Part shown: positions 8,529 to 16,929 of the stretch, piece by piece
How positions within the stretch are numbered: the first letter of the stretch is position 1
How the letters are laid out: every line of letters starts with the position of its first letter
Assembly: GCA_964437445.1 (NCBI GenBank)
Contig: CAYTGR010000048.1
Span: forward strand, 1 to 34,907
Source: CAYTGR01 sp964437445
Lineage (GTDB): Bacteria; Chloroflexota; Anaerolineae; B4-G1; SLSP01
Length of the DNA: 34,907 nucleotides
Reading direction: 5' to 3'
Notes under the pieces: model-generated
What the model was told of the DNA's origin: nothing
The model's input: only the letters and a program-made list of their open reading frames with translations
Database searches by the model: none
Program-made: the position numbers and the translations under genes

Positions 8529-9092
8529 TCACGGCAACGGAATGATCAACGTTTGGCCGACCTGGATGAGATCACTGGTCAGGTTGTTACGGGTTTTGAT
8601 TTTATCCGCCGAGACGCCAAATTTACGGCCGAGGCTATATAACGTATCGCCGGAAACGACCACATAGGTCACTTCTTTGGTGGCACCCTGGCTGGAGATG
8701 TTACCGGCCGGGGTCGTCAGGGGGCTGGCGGTCGGGCCGGGCATCGGCGTGATGAAGGTGATCGGCGGCTGGACGGTGGGCGAGGTAATTGTCGGCTGCG
8801 CAGTCCCAACCGGCAGGCCGCCCATGGCTTCATCCCAGACCTCGCGCCCGACATTTTCAATGGTTTGCAGGTTGGGTGAATTGCGGGTATTGACCAACCG
8901 TTGGGCCGTCCACCAGGGGAGGAAATTATCCACCAGCCAGCCAATGATGATAAAGGTGATGACCACTCCGATGAAGTAGGAAAGCAACTTGACCAGGTTC
9001 TGGGAGAGCGCCTCTTTCTTGAAAATTAACCAGAGTGCCCAAACGAAGCCCAAGATGATCAAGAAAATGGTCAACAACGCTTTGAAGTCCAT
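8529..9092 (-). CDS. LysM-domain membrane protein
   Basis: A 187-residue protein with two N-terminal transmembrane helices (about 5-24 and 36-55), a Thr/Pro-rich linker (about 97-135) and a C-terminal LysM domain (about 141-186: YVVVSGDTLYSLGRKFGV, then VGQTLIIPLP). LysM binds the N-acetylglucosamine units of peptidoglycan or chitin, so the protein probably ties the membrane to the cell wall. It lies between a transglycosylase-like/M23-like gene and a PH-domain gene on the same strand (33 and 4 base gaps), which suggests a joint role in wall attachment or turnover. Confidence 0.88.
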   Translation of the reverse strand: MDFKALLTIFLIILGFVWALWLIFKKEALSQNLVKLLSYFIGVVITFIIIGWLVDNFLPWWTAQRLVNTRNSPNLQTIENVGREVWDEAMGGLPVGTAQPTITSPTVQPPITFITPMPGPTASPLTTPAGNISSQGATKEVTYVVVSGDTLYSLGRKFGVSADKIKTRNNLTSDLIQVGQTLIIPLP

Positions 9093-9125
9093 CTGTTTCC
9101 TCCTTGCAAAAATGTGTTATGAATA

Positions 9126-10397
9126 TCAACCGGCCGGTGGACAGCTCTCTGCCGGCAGGAAACCCAACGGGTCCACAAAACCAGTCTGACGCTTATCGTA
9201 AATGGCATAGTGTAAGGCCGGGGTAGAACTATCCATGCCCCCCACGGCTCCGACCGGCTGTCCTACCTTGACCGGGCCTGGTGGGGCGGTATAAGAGCGC
9301 AAACCGGTTAGCCAGACACTCCATTCTTCGTTTTCAATTTGCACAGCCAGATGGCCTTTAAGATCGGTATACCGGGTCAGGGTACCGGTGATGGGGGAGA
9401 GCACCAGTGAAGATTGCGGCGGCACCAGAGTCACGCTGGGCAATAGACCGCAGGTCGCCTCGCCAATCTCTGCCGGTGATAGATGCAGCGGCGAAATTTG
9501 CGGGGCCAGTTCCGGCGCGCCGTCGGTGTGCGGTGCAACCAAACAGCTGGTGACCTGCGGCGCACGGCAGCGTGTTGAAGTGACCTCCGGCGTCGGCTGG
9601 CCGTTGATCTCGGTACGGGTGACCCAGAGCTTATCCACCAATTCCTGTCCCAGCAGCGCGGGCGCCAGTACGTAAGGTGGCAGCCGTTGCTCGTTATCCT
9701 GGGCCAGTTGCGCTTGAATTGCCAGGTGGACCGGCCAGGCGCCCAAAGCCTGGAGGCGGTAGCTGCGTCCCTGAACGTCGGTGTGGGTCATGTTCTGGTG
9801 GAAAACGTCGTAGCCGTTCATGACGTAGGCCGATTGATCGGGGTTGGCCTGGCTGGCCGGCCCCGCGTTGTAGTAGAGGTAACACCGTTTGAGGAGCGCC
9901 GGATCGGTCGTCGTATAATGCACGTCCGGACAGTACTCCTTGAAGGTGCGGGCCCCCAGCCGCAGCTGATAGGCGACCTCCCAGGCGCTGATCGGGCCGG
10001 GCGGAAAGCAGGGCTGCTGTCCGGTGCGGATGGCGGTGTACATCCCCATGATCCCTTCGCAGTTGGCGGGATTTGTCGCTTGCAGCCCGCCTTCCTTGTA
10101 CCACAACGTGAGCGGTACCACCGGCGGCACGTCCTCCAGGTAAGCCACCAGCGCCGAAATGCTGGCCCAGCTGGCCACTTGCTGCTGTTGTTCTGGCGTC
10201 AAATGGTAACGTGCGTTCCAGACGGCCTGGCTCCCCAGGCTCAGGGTAAGCGGCAACCCAATGAACAACAACGCATCGCCCATCCCCTGGAGCATCATTG
10301 ACAGGACTTTACGCCCTTCAATTTTCAAGAAGGGAATCGCGTAAACCCGTAGCCATTGCGACAGCCACGGAGGGATGATGGCCGATAGCGTTCCCAT
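9126..10397 (-). CDS. Transglycosylase-like protein with degenerate M23 domain
   Basis: A 423-residue protein of the cell envelope. An amphipathic/hydrophobic N-terminal part (about 8-60) suggests membrane attachment. The middle part resembles lytic transglycosylases (SLT fold): LWYKEGG with Glu102 in the place of the catalytic acid, CEGIMGMY (compare GLMQ), and YYNAG (175-179). The C-terminal ~95 residues look like a peptidase M23 domain (GTLTRYTDLKGHLAVQIEN, then VGQPVGAVGG and LHYAIY). The HxxxD motif is absent and HxH is reduced to one His (396), so the M23 part is probably a binding or regulatory module, as in EnvC/NlpD-type activators. It is first gene of the LysM/PH operon. No Shine-Dalgarno precedes the ATG. 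Confidence 0.7.
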   Translation of the reverse strand: MGTLSAIIPPWLSQWLRVYAIPFLKIEGRKVLSMMLQGMGDALLFIGLPLTLSLGSQAVWNARYHLTPEQQQQVASWASISALVAYLEDVPPVVPLTLWYKEGGLQATNPANCEGIMGMYTAIRTGQQPCFPPGPISAWEVAYQLRLGARTFKEYCPDVHYTTTDPALLKRCYLYYNAGPASQANPDQSAYVMNGYDVFHQNMTHTDVQGRSYRLQALGAWPVHLAIQAQLAQDNEQRLPPYVLAPALLGQELVDKLWVTRTEINGQPTPEVTSTRCRAPQVTSCLVAPHTDGAPELAPQISPLHLSPAEIGEATCGLLPSVTLVPPQSSLVLSPITGTLTRYTDLKGHLAVQIENEEWSVWLTGLRSYTAPPGPVKVGQPVGAVGGMDSSTPALHYAIYDKRQTGFVDPLGFLPAESCPPAG

Positions 10398-10409
10398 AAT
10401 CTGAACTCA

Positions 10410-10438
10410 ATTATAACCTGTATTTTTGAATTATACAA
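10410..10438 (-). promoter_or_regulatory. Promoter of the transglycosylase-LysM-PH operon
   Basis: On the minus strand -35 TTGTAT (10433-10438), a 17-base spacer and a perfect -10 TATAAT (10410-10415). A second TATAAT occurs ~20 bases upstream with TTGCTT at a 15-base spacing. The first would start RNA only ~6 bases before the ATG at 10397. Confidence 0.6.
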
Positions 10439-10516
10439 GCCTTGCAAATTAAGCAAATATGGGAAATTGCACATTAAAAGGATGCGTAGCTCTGGAGTGG
10501 CCAGGGGCGCACACGC

Positions 10517-10545
10517 TTGCTTCTGATCTCTCCCTGTGGTATAGT
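10517..10545 (+). promoter_or_regulatory. Promoter of aspS
   Basis: -35 TTGCTT (10517-10522), a 17-base spacer and -10 TATAGT (10540-10545). GGGAGGAA follows at 10562-10569 as ribosome-binding site before the ATG at 10575. Confidence 0.7.
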
Positions 10546-10574
10546 AAGCCCCAATTCCGGGCGGGAGGAACGCT

Positions 10575-12335
10575 ATGCTGAAGAGCCATACCTGTGGTGA
10601 GTTACGCGCGGCCCACGAAGGGCAGGAGGTCACCCTCGCCGGTTGGGTGAACCGGCGACGTGATCACGGTGGATTGATTTTCATCGTCTTGCGGGATCGT
10701 TGGGGGCTGACCCAGGTGGTCGCCAGCCCTGATATTGCGCCTGAGGCGCACGCCGTCGCCGATCAAGTGCGCGGCGAGACGGTGATCCAGGTGCAGGGGG
10801 TGGTCCGCCGGCGCCCGGCCGACCAGGTGAACCCCGATTGGCCGACCGGTGAGATTGAGGTGGAGGCCCGCGCGGTGCGAATCCTCAATACGGCCAAGAC
10901 GCCGCCGTTCTACATCCACGAGGAATCGGCGGTGGATGAAGCGTTGCGGATGCGGTATCGTTTCCTGGATTTGCGCCGGGCGCGGATGCAGCGGAACATC
11001 ATCCTGCGGCACAAAGTCGTCAAATTCATCCGGGATTACCTGGACGCCCAGGGCTTCCTGGAAATTGAGACCCCCATCCTCTTCAAGTCCACGCCGGAGG
11101 GGGCCCGGGATTACCTGGTGCCGAGCCGGGTGCACGCGGGTAAATTCTACGCGCTGCCGCAATCGCCGCAGCAGCTCAAGCAACTGCTGATGGTGGCCGG
11201 CTTTGAGCGCTACTTTCAGATCGCGCGGTGCTTCCGCGATGAGGATCTACGCGGCGACCGCCAGCCGGAGTTCACGCAGCTGGACCTGGAGATGGCCTTT
11301 GTGGAGCGCGACGAGATCCTGGACCTGGTCGAGGGGCTGTTCACGGCGCTGATTCCGGCGGTGACACCGCAGAAACATGTCCTTTCCCCCTTCCCGCGCC
11401 TGGCTCACCATGAGGCCCTGGCGCGGTACGGAGTGGATAAACCCGACCTCCGCTTTGGCATGGAGCTGGTGGACCTGACCGATCTGGCGCGGGAGAGCGG
11501 CTTCACCGTTTTCCGGCAGGTGGCCGAGAGCGGCGGGCAGGTCAAGGGGATCGCTGCGCCCGGCTGCGCCGCTTACACCCGCCGCGAGCTGGACGGGCTG
11601 GCCGAATTGGCGAAAGGCCAGGGCGCGAAGGGGCTGGTGACGTTGGCTTTCACCGCTGAGGGCGTCAAGGGACCGGCGGCCAAGTTCCTGAGTGAGGGCG
11701 AGGTGGCGGCGATTGCGGAACGGCTGGGCGCCCAGACCGGCGACCTGGTCTGCATCGTTGCCGACCTGCCGCAGGTTGTGGGACCCGCGCTCTCCGCGCT
11801 GCGGCTCACCTTCCGCGACCGCTTGCAGCTGGCCGACCCGAACCTGATGGCATTCGGCTGGGTGCTGGATTTCCCGATGTTTGAGTGGAACGCCGAGGAG
11901 CAACGCTGGGACGCCGCCCACCATCCCTTCACCATGCCGCGCCCCAATACGTATGAGGCGATGATGGCTGACCCGACGGCGGTGCTCTCCGATGCCTACG
12001 ATCTGGTCTGCAACGGCTACGAGCTGGCCTCCGGCAGCATCCGCGTCCACGATCCCCAGATCCAGATGGACATTTTCCGCGTACTGGGGTATCCTGAGGA
12101 CGAGGCGCGGGCGCGCTTTGGGCACATGATGGAGGCCTTCTCCTACGGTGCGCCGCCGCACGGCGGGATGGCGCCCGGCATTGATCGCCTGGTCATGTTG
12201 CTGGCCGATGAGACGAGCATCCGGGAGGTCATCGCTTTCCCCAAGACGACGCAGGCGACCGATCTGATGGCCGACGCGCCCTCTCCGGCGACCGAGCGGC
12301 AATTGCGGGAACTGCACATCCGCCTGGCGGAGTAA
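10575..12335 (+). CDS. aspS: Aspartyl-tRNA synthetase, non-discriminating type predicted
   Basis: A 586-residue class IIb synthetase that charges tRNA with aspartate. The N-terminal OB-fold anticodon domain opens with AGWVNRRRDHGG. Class II motif 2 is FRDEDLRGDRQPEFTQLDLE, the bacterial GAD insertion lies in the middle (about 290-420), and motif 3 is GIDRLVMLLADETSIREV followed by AFPKTTQATDLM. Length is normal for bacterial AspRS. Residue 31 is His; in bacterial AspRS His here is linked to the non-discriminating enzymes that also make Asp-tRNA(Asn), while discriminating enzymes such as E. coli have Leu. A second site reported to matter (near residue 83) is Asp rather than Gly here, so the call is not certain. 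The gene has its own promoter. Confidence 0.97.
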   Translation: MLKSHTCGELRAAHEGQEVTLAGWVNRRRDHGGLIFIVLRDRWGLTQVVASPDIAPEAHAVADQVRGETVIQVQGVVRRRPADQVNPDWPTGEIEVEARAVRILNTAKTPPFYIHEESAVDEALRMRYRFLDLRRARMQRNIILRHKVVKFIRDYLDAQGFLEIETPILFKSTPEGARDYLVPSRVHAGKFYALPQSPQQLKQLLMVAGFERYFQIARCFRDEDLRGDRQPEFTQLDLEMAFVERDEILDLVEGLFTALIPAVTPQKHVLSPFPRLAHHEALARYGVDKPDLRFGMELVDLTDLARESGFTVFRQVAESGGQVKGIAAPGCAAYTRRELDGLAELAKGQGAKGLVTLAFTAEGVKGPAAKFLSEGEVAAIAERLGAQTGDLVCIVADLPQVVGPALSALRLTFRDRLQLADPNLMAFGWVLDFPMFEWNAEEQRWDAAHHPFTMPRPNTYEAMMADPTAVLSDAYDLVCNGYELASGSIRVHDPQIQMDIFRVLGYPEDEARARFGHMMEAFSYGAPPHGGMAPGIDRLVMLLADETSIREVIAFPKTTQATDLMADAPSPATERQLRELHIRLAE

Positions 12336-12351
12336 AGAAAAAGACTAAGAA

Positions 12352-12388
12352 GGGATTTTGCGCACGGCGGAGTCGTGCGCAAAATCCC
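12352..12388. terminator. Strong hairpin after aspS
   Basis: A perfect 15-bp inverted repeat, GGGATTTTGCGCACG (12352-12366) and CGTGCGCAAAATCCC (12374-12388), with a 7-base loop, 16 bases after the aspS stop. The plus-strand side lacks a clean T-run (CCCCTATAAAA), so termination efficiency is uncertain. Confidence 0.6.
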
Positions 12389-12434
12389 CCCCTATAAAAT
12401 TCCTCCCTTGTAAGCGCCGGGAAGGACTTGATCC

Positions 12435-14783
12435 ATGACATTGCTTTTCCAAAGTCCCTCTTTTGACCTTTCGGAAGAAGTGCAACCGGGAGTGTTTCGC
12501 CTGGAAAGCCCCGGCCGCTCGCTGGTAGGAGTGGCCGGGGTGGAGATCCGGCGTGGCCGGCGCAACTACCTCATCACAACGGATGCGTTGCGGTTGGGGC
12601 GCGTGGAGCAACGCATGATGGAGGATGCTCACGGCAAGAGCGAGGAGATCGCCCTTTACTACCAACAGCTGCACGATATCGCGCTCAGCGTCCGTTTTCG
12701 GCTTTATCCCAATCGGCCTTTTATGCTGTTGCGATTGACCGCGACCCATACCGGCGGCGAGCCGGTGGCCCTGCAGCGGTTCCTCTTCCGCACCCTGCCG
12801 GGGGGATTTAAACCGCTGGAGCCGCCCACCGGTTGCTACGTCAACGGCTGGGCTTCCTGGTCGCCGGCTCGCTTTCTGCCGGCGGCCGGCCGCGACCCTC
12901 GGCCGCTGTTGCCGCTCCAGTTACTCGCCGGGCCCAGCAGCCACAATGCCGGCGTCCCGTGGGGCGGCCAGCTCGGGCGCTTTTGGAGCGAGACGGTCGG
13001 CGCGGTGGTCACTGCCCGCGAAGCGCTGGTCGTCGGTGGGGCCTCGCTGGCCGACCAGTTCGTCCAGACCTGGGTGGATCTGCGCCCCGGTCACCTGGCC
13101 CTGTGGCTCCAGTCGCAGGCCGACGGAATCTCCTTGAGCGCCGGAGAGGCCGTTTCCTCTGAGTGGTTTTACCTGGAATGGGTGGCGCTGCCTAACCAGG
13201 ACCCGCTGGCCCAATACGCCCACGCGGTGGCCCGCCAGATGGCGGTGCCGCCGTTGCGCTCCGTGCCCGTTGGCTGGTGTTCGTGGTACATTTTCTGGGC
13301 GCAGATCGGCGAGGCGCAGATGCTGGAGAATCTGGCAACGGCGGCGGTGCTTGCCGACGAACTGCCCTTACAGCTCATCCAGTTAGATCAGGGGTACGAG
13401 CCGGCCTGGGGCGACTGGTTGGAGCGCAACGCGCGTTTCCCGCACGCCTTGGATTGGCTGGCGCAGCGCATCCGCGGCTCGTCGTTGACGCCGGGCCTGT
13501 GGTTAGGGCCCTTGACGGTGCACAAGAACTCACGCCTCGCGCGCGAACATCCCGATTGGCTGCTGCACGACCGGCGCGGACGGCTGGTGAACGCCGGCCT
13601 GGTCGGCCCTGCCCTCGGCCGCGCCCTGGATCCGACCCATCCGGGGGTGGAAGAACATCTGCGGAAGCTGATTGATACGGCAGTCAACCGGTGGGGCTAC
13701 TCTTTTCTGAAGCTGGATTTTCTCTACGCCGGCGCCCTGCCCGGACGGCGGAATAACCCCCGGCTGACGCGGGCGCAGGCTTACCGCCATGCGCTGCGGA
13801 TCATCCGGGAGGCGGCGGGTGAGGAGACCTTCCTGTTGGGCTGCGGAGCCCCGCTGGGGCCGTCGGTCGGGCTGGTGGATGGGATGCGCATCGGGCCGGA
13901 CACGGCCCCGACCTGGGAGCCGAACAATTACGGCCTGCGCCGGATTCTGCGCACCGATCCCGGCCTGCCCAGTCTGCGCAACAGTTTGCGCAACGGTGCG
14001 ACCCGGGCCTGGATCCACAAACATTGGTGGCTCAATGATCCCGATGCGCTGATGGTGCGCGATTCTCAGACCTCGCTCACCGCCGACGAGGTCATTACCC
14101 AGGCCACCTTGATCGGGTTGAGCGGCGGGCTACTCATCCTTTCAGATGACCTGGCGCGTCTGCCCCTGGAACGCCGCCTGATTGCCGCGGCGCTGTTGCC
14201 ACCGTTGCAAGAGGACATGGGCGCGCTGGACCTGTTCCGGCGCTCGTTGCCGGAGGAACTGTACGTGCCGATGGTTCGCCCGTGGGAGCGGTGGCAACTG
14301 ATCGGCCTCTTCAACTGGGAGGATCAACCGGTGGAGCGGGACCTGCCCCGCGATCTACCGGGGATGGACGCCCGGCGGGCCTATCACATCGTGGATTTCT
14401 GGCACCGGCGCTATCTACGCCGGGAGATCGGGATGCCGTACCCGACTTTCACGCTGCCGCCGCACGGGGCAGTGCTGTTGGGCCTGCGGCCGGTGCGACC
14501 CACCCCGCAGCTGGTCGGGACGACGTTCCACATCTCTCAAGGGGGAGAGGTCACGGCCTGGGAGTGCAGCGCCCAGGCCGTGACGTTGACCCTGGACCTG
14601 AATCGGACCGCGGCCGGCGAGGTCTGGCTGGCGTTACCCCGCCCCCCGACCGCGACGGTCTGGGAGGGGCAGCCGCTGCTTCCTGAGGCGGTCCGGGCGG
14701 TGACCCCCGGCGTCTGGGCGGTGGCCTGCCGGGTGATCCGGCGTGGCACGCTGCGGGTGGAATGGGCCGCCGAGACGAAATAG
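12435..14783 (+). CDS. GH36-family alpha-galactosidase-like enzyme
   Basis: A 782-residue cytoplasmic enzyme without signal peptide. An N-terminal beta-sandwich (to about 270) precedes a TIM barrel that opens with the GH36 signature PVGWCSWYIFWAQIGEAQML and LIQLDQGYEPAWGDW. The catalytic nucleophile is Asp428 in FLKLDFLY and the acid/base is Asp489 in MRIGPDTAP, 61 residues apart as usual. The C-terminal ~150 residues form a beta-domain. GH36 members remove alpha-1,6-galactose from raffinose-type sugars and galactomannan side chains, though the family also has alpha-N-acetylgalactosaminidases and raffinose-synthase-like proteins. The absence of a signal peptide suggests it acts on imported oligosaccharides. 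It lies between aspS and a WYL regulator on the same strand; the 240-base gap argues against co-transcription with the regulator. Confidence 0.9.
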   Translation: MTLLFQSPSFDLSEEVQPGVFRLESPGRSLVGVAGVEIRRGRRNYLITTDALRLGRVEQRMMEDAHGKSEEIALYYQQLHDIALSVRFRLYPNRPFMLLRLTATHTGGEPVALQRFLFRTLPGGFKPLEPPTGCYVNGWASWSPARFLPAAGRDPRPLLPLQLLAGPSSHNAGVPWGGQLGRFWSETVGAVVTAREALVVGGASLADQFVQTWVDLRPGHLALWLQSQADGISLSAGEAVSSEWFYLEWVALPNQDPLAQYAHAVARQMAVPPLRSVPVGWCSWYIFWAQIGEAQMLENLATAAVLADELPLQLIQLDQGYEPAWGDWLERNARFPHALDWLAQRIRGSSLTPGLWLGPLTVHKNSRLAREHPDWLLHDRRGRLVNAGLVGPALGRALDPTHPGVEEHLRKLIDTAVNRWGYSFLKLDFLYAGALPGRRNNPRLTRAQAYRHALRIIREAAGEETFLLGCGAPLGPSVGLVDGMRIGPDTAPTWEPNNYGLRRILRTDPGLPSLRNSLRNGATRAWIHKHWWLNDPDALMVRDSQTSLTADEVITQATLIGLSGGLLILSDDLARLPLERRLIAAALLPPLQEDMGALDLFRRSLPEELYVPMVRPWERWQLIGLFNWEDQPVERDLPRDLPGMDARRAYHIVDFWHRRYLRREIGMPYPTFTLPPHGAVLLGLRPVRPTPQLVGTTFHISQGGEVTAWECSAQAVTLTLDLNRTAAGEVWLALPRPPTATVWEGQPLLPEAVRAVTPGVWAVACRVIRRGTLRVEWAAETK

Positions 14784-14790
14784 CTCACCG

Positions 14791-14895
14791 CTACCAGCCC
14801 CTTAATCCGTTTAGCCCAGCCAGACAGGTGAACCAGGTCAGGGCGAGGTTGCCGGCGGCGTGCCGCACCGTGATGGCCCGATGCTCCCCCTGAGT
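14791..14895 (-). pseudogene. Possible transposase C-terminal remnant
   Basis: On the minus strand an open stretch of 34 codons ending at TAG (14791-14793) reads EHRAITVRHAAGNLALTWF and on. This resembles the C-terminal 'NLALLR' region of IS4/ISAs1-type transposases. Upstream the frame is closed by stops, so if real it is a decayed fragment. The rest of the 14784-14950 gap shows nothing recognisable. Confidence 0.25.
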
Positions 14896-14954
14896 GTTCT
14901 ACCACCCAGCCCAACGGCTGACCACAGACTACCAGTTGAAGAAGCATGATCAGC

Positions 14955-14998
14955 GGTCAGTTGAATCTGACCGATTCTGTCATCATTCGGAGTATAAT
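14955..14998 (+). promoter_or_regulatory. Promoter and likely operator of the WYL regulator gene
   Basis: A perfect -10 TATAAT (14993-14998) lies 27 bases before the ATG at 15026. There is no good -35. Just upstream, GGTCAG (14955-14960) and CTGACC (14967-14972) form a perfect 6-bp inverted repeat with a 6-base spacer, overlapping where the -35 should be. A weak -35 plus an operator here fits activation or autoregulation by the WYL protein itself. Confidence 0.55.
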
Positions 14999-15025
14999 GG
15001 GGTTATCCGTTGATGAAGGTGTCCC

Positions 15026-15985
15026 ATGACCAACGTTGCCACCCGTTTGATCTCACTGATCCTGCTGCTGCAGACGCGGCCCAGCTGGAAGGTTGCCGAA
15101 CTGGCCGCCGAGTTGGGCGTCTCGGAGCGGACGGTGCACCGCTACTTAGAGATGTTGGAGGAGATGGGGATCCCTATCTATTCAGAGCGCGGGCCTTACG
15201 GGGGCTTTTCGTTGCTGCGCGGCTACAAACTGCCGCCGTTGATCTTCACGCCGGAGGAGGCGACGGTGCTGACGATGGGGGCCGGGTTGGTCCGCACGCT
15301 CTGGGGGCAGACTTACGCCGATGCTGTGACCTCCGTGACGGCCAAGCTCAACAATGTTTTGCCCGACGATTTGCGGCAAGAGATCGCCGAGGCGCAGGAG
15401 CGGCTGGTCATCGTCGGGGTGACGGCGCGGGATTACCGCCCCTGGGAGCCTTTGCTCCACACGTTGCGCGGCTGCCTCGGGCGTTACCAGCGGGTCCAGC
15501 TGGAGTATCAGGGGTTTTCGCAAGAGCTCACCTGTCGCGAGGTGGACCCCTACGCGTTGGCCTTCTATGGCGGCTTCTGGTACCTGGTGGGCTATTGCCA
15601 TCTACGCCAGGAACTGCGCACATTCCGGGTGGACCGCATCCAGAAGGTCACGCCGTTGCACATCCGGTTTAATCCACCCCGCGATTTCTCGGCCCGGGAG
15701 TACATGGTGCGGACGATGCGGATGGAGAGCCGGGCGACGGCGGTGGTGGAGCTGGCGGCCGTGGTCGCGCCGATTGTGCGCGAGCGGTACGGCCACTGGA
15801 TGGAGTTGGCCGAGCATGAGGATGGCTCGGTCACGGCCCGCTTCGGTATCAGCGACCTGGATTGGCCCGCCGGCTGGGTGCTGGGCTGGGGCGCGGCGGC
15901 CCGCGTCCTGGCACCGCCCGAGCTGGTCGCCCGCGTCAAGCAGGAGGCGGAAACGTTGCTGCGGCAGTATCAGACGGAACCTTGA
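15026..15985 (+). CDS. YafY-type HTH-WYL transcriptional regulator
   Basis: A 319-residue regulator. An N-terminal winged helix-turn-helix of the HTH_11 type (about 5-58: LAAELGVSERTVHRYLEML) ends in GGFSLLRGY. The WYL domain spans about 135-215, with the naming motif in FWYLVGYCHLRQELRTFRVDRI, and a WCX extension follows to the C-terminus. WYL domains sense ligands, often nucleic acid or nucleotide products, and regulate diverse operons, including defence and DNA-damage systems. Length and domain order are typical. No target operon is adjacent. The GH36 gene lies upstream on the same strand and the radical SAM operon is convergent. Confidence 0.93.
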   Translation: MTNVATRLISLILLLQTRPSWKVAELAAELGVSERTVHRYLEMLEEMGIPIYSERGPYGGFSLLRGYKLPPLIFTPEEATVLTMGAGLVRTLWGQTYADAVTSVTAKLNNVLPDDLRQEIAEAQERLVIVGVTARDYRPWEPLLHTLRGCLGRYQRVQLEYQGFSQELTCREVDPYALAFYGGFWYLVGYCHLRQELRTFRVDRIQKVTPLHIRFNPPRDFSAREYMVRTMRMESRATAVVELAAVVAPIVRERYGHWMELAEHEDGSVTARFGISDLDWPAGWVLGWGAAARVLAPPELVARVKQEAETLLRQYQTEP

Positions 15986-16050
15986 AGGGGTGGTTACAGC
16001 CACAGCGGGAGGGGCATTTTTAGGCCAAAGGCAATGACTTTGATGGTTCA

Positions 16051-16929
16051 TCACGCCCAGAGCGTTAGCTGTTGTTGCGCCGGGGGCTGATAGACGGGGA
16101 AGCGCGTGGCAAGCCGGTGATGCTGGCACAACTCGTTGAAGAGGCGGGACAGCCGGGCGGCGTCCGGCACGTCACAGGAGTAACGGTCACCATACGTGCG
16201 TTCGTATTTTTCACGCACGCCGGGAAACAAAGCGTCCAGTTGGCGATAATAATAGGCCCGCTGCCGGTCGCGGAGCGTCATACCCAGCCCGGGGAGGATG
16301 TACGCAGCGCCGTGGGCCGCGGCTTGTTCCACGATGGCGGTGATGTTCTCCGCGTTATCCTCCAGAAAGGGCAGGATGGGCATCATGGTCACGCCCGTCT
16401 GGATGCCGTGAGCGGCCAATACTTCCATGGCAGCGAAACGCGCCGAGGGGCTGGGTGCGCCCGGCTCTAACTGGCGCGCCAGCGCATCATCAGCGGTGGT
16501 GATCGTAAAGCTGACGCTGGCGTGAACCTGGTTGAGGCGGCGCAGCGTCTCCAGCTCTTGCAACACGCGGTCGCTTTTGGTGACTATGTGCACCGGGAAG
16601 TCGAATTCGGCGATCACCGCCAGGGCCTGACGGGTCAGGCTGAAGCGGGGCGGCAGTGGCATGAAGGGATCGTTCATGGACCCCAGTCCGATGGTGCCTT
16701 TCACTCGCTTGCGGGCGAGTTCTTGGCGTAACAATTCAATGGCGTTGACCTTGACCAACACCTCACCGTCAAAATTCTCAATCTGGTAACACTCGCTTCG
16801 GCTGTCGCAGTAGATGCACCGGTGGGCGCACCCTCTATACAAATTCAGGTTGTACTGGAGGCCAAACCAGGTATCCGGTTGCCTGACGTGCGCCAGCAGC
16901 ACCCTGGCCCGAATTTCTTTAATAATCAT
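16051..16929 (-). CDS. Radical SAM protein, SPL/Rv2578c-like
   Basis: A 292-residue iron-sulfur enzyme. The cluster motif CxxxCxxC is at Cys34, Cys38 and Cys41 (GCAHRCIYCDSR), followed by the TIGLGSMNDPFMP region that corresponds to the SAM-binding part, and a partial TIM barrel (FPVHIVTKSDRVLQEL, then VSFTITTADDALARQLEPGAPS). This matches the spore-photoproduct-lyase-related radical SAM family (Rv2578c type), whose members mostly lack known substrates. The gene overlaps the start of nothing upstream but shares 4 bases (ATGA) with the stop of the 210-residue gene, so the two are translationally coupled. The reaction is not known. Confidence 0.87.
   Translation of the reverse strand: MIIKEIRARVLLAHVRQPDTWFGLQYNLNLYRGCAHRCIYCDSRSECYQIENFDGEVLVKVNAIELLRQELARKRVKGTIGLGSMNDPFMPLPPRFSLTRQALAVIAEFDFPVHIVTKSDRVLQELETLRRLNQVHASVSFTITTADDALARQLEPGAPSPSARFAAMEVLAAHGIQTGVTMMPILPFLEDNAENITAIVEQAAAHGAAYILPGLGMTLRDRQRAYYYRQLDALFPGVREKYERTYGDRYSCDVPDAARLSRLFNELCQHHRLATRFPVYQPPAQQQLTLWA

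Noticed and set aside
11247..12317. 356-codon minus-strand open frame opposite aspS
   Set aside because: The plus strand carries class II synthetase motifs; the antisense product has no recognisable domain.
14537..14947. 136-codon minus-strand open frame at the end of the GH36 gene
   Set aside because: It is mostly antisense to GH36 and shows no domain; only the other minus-strand frame at 14791-14895 has a weak transposase likeness.
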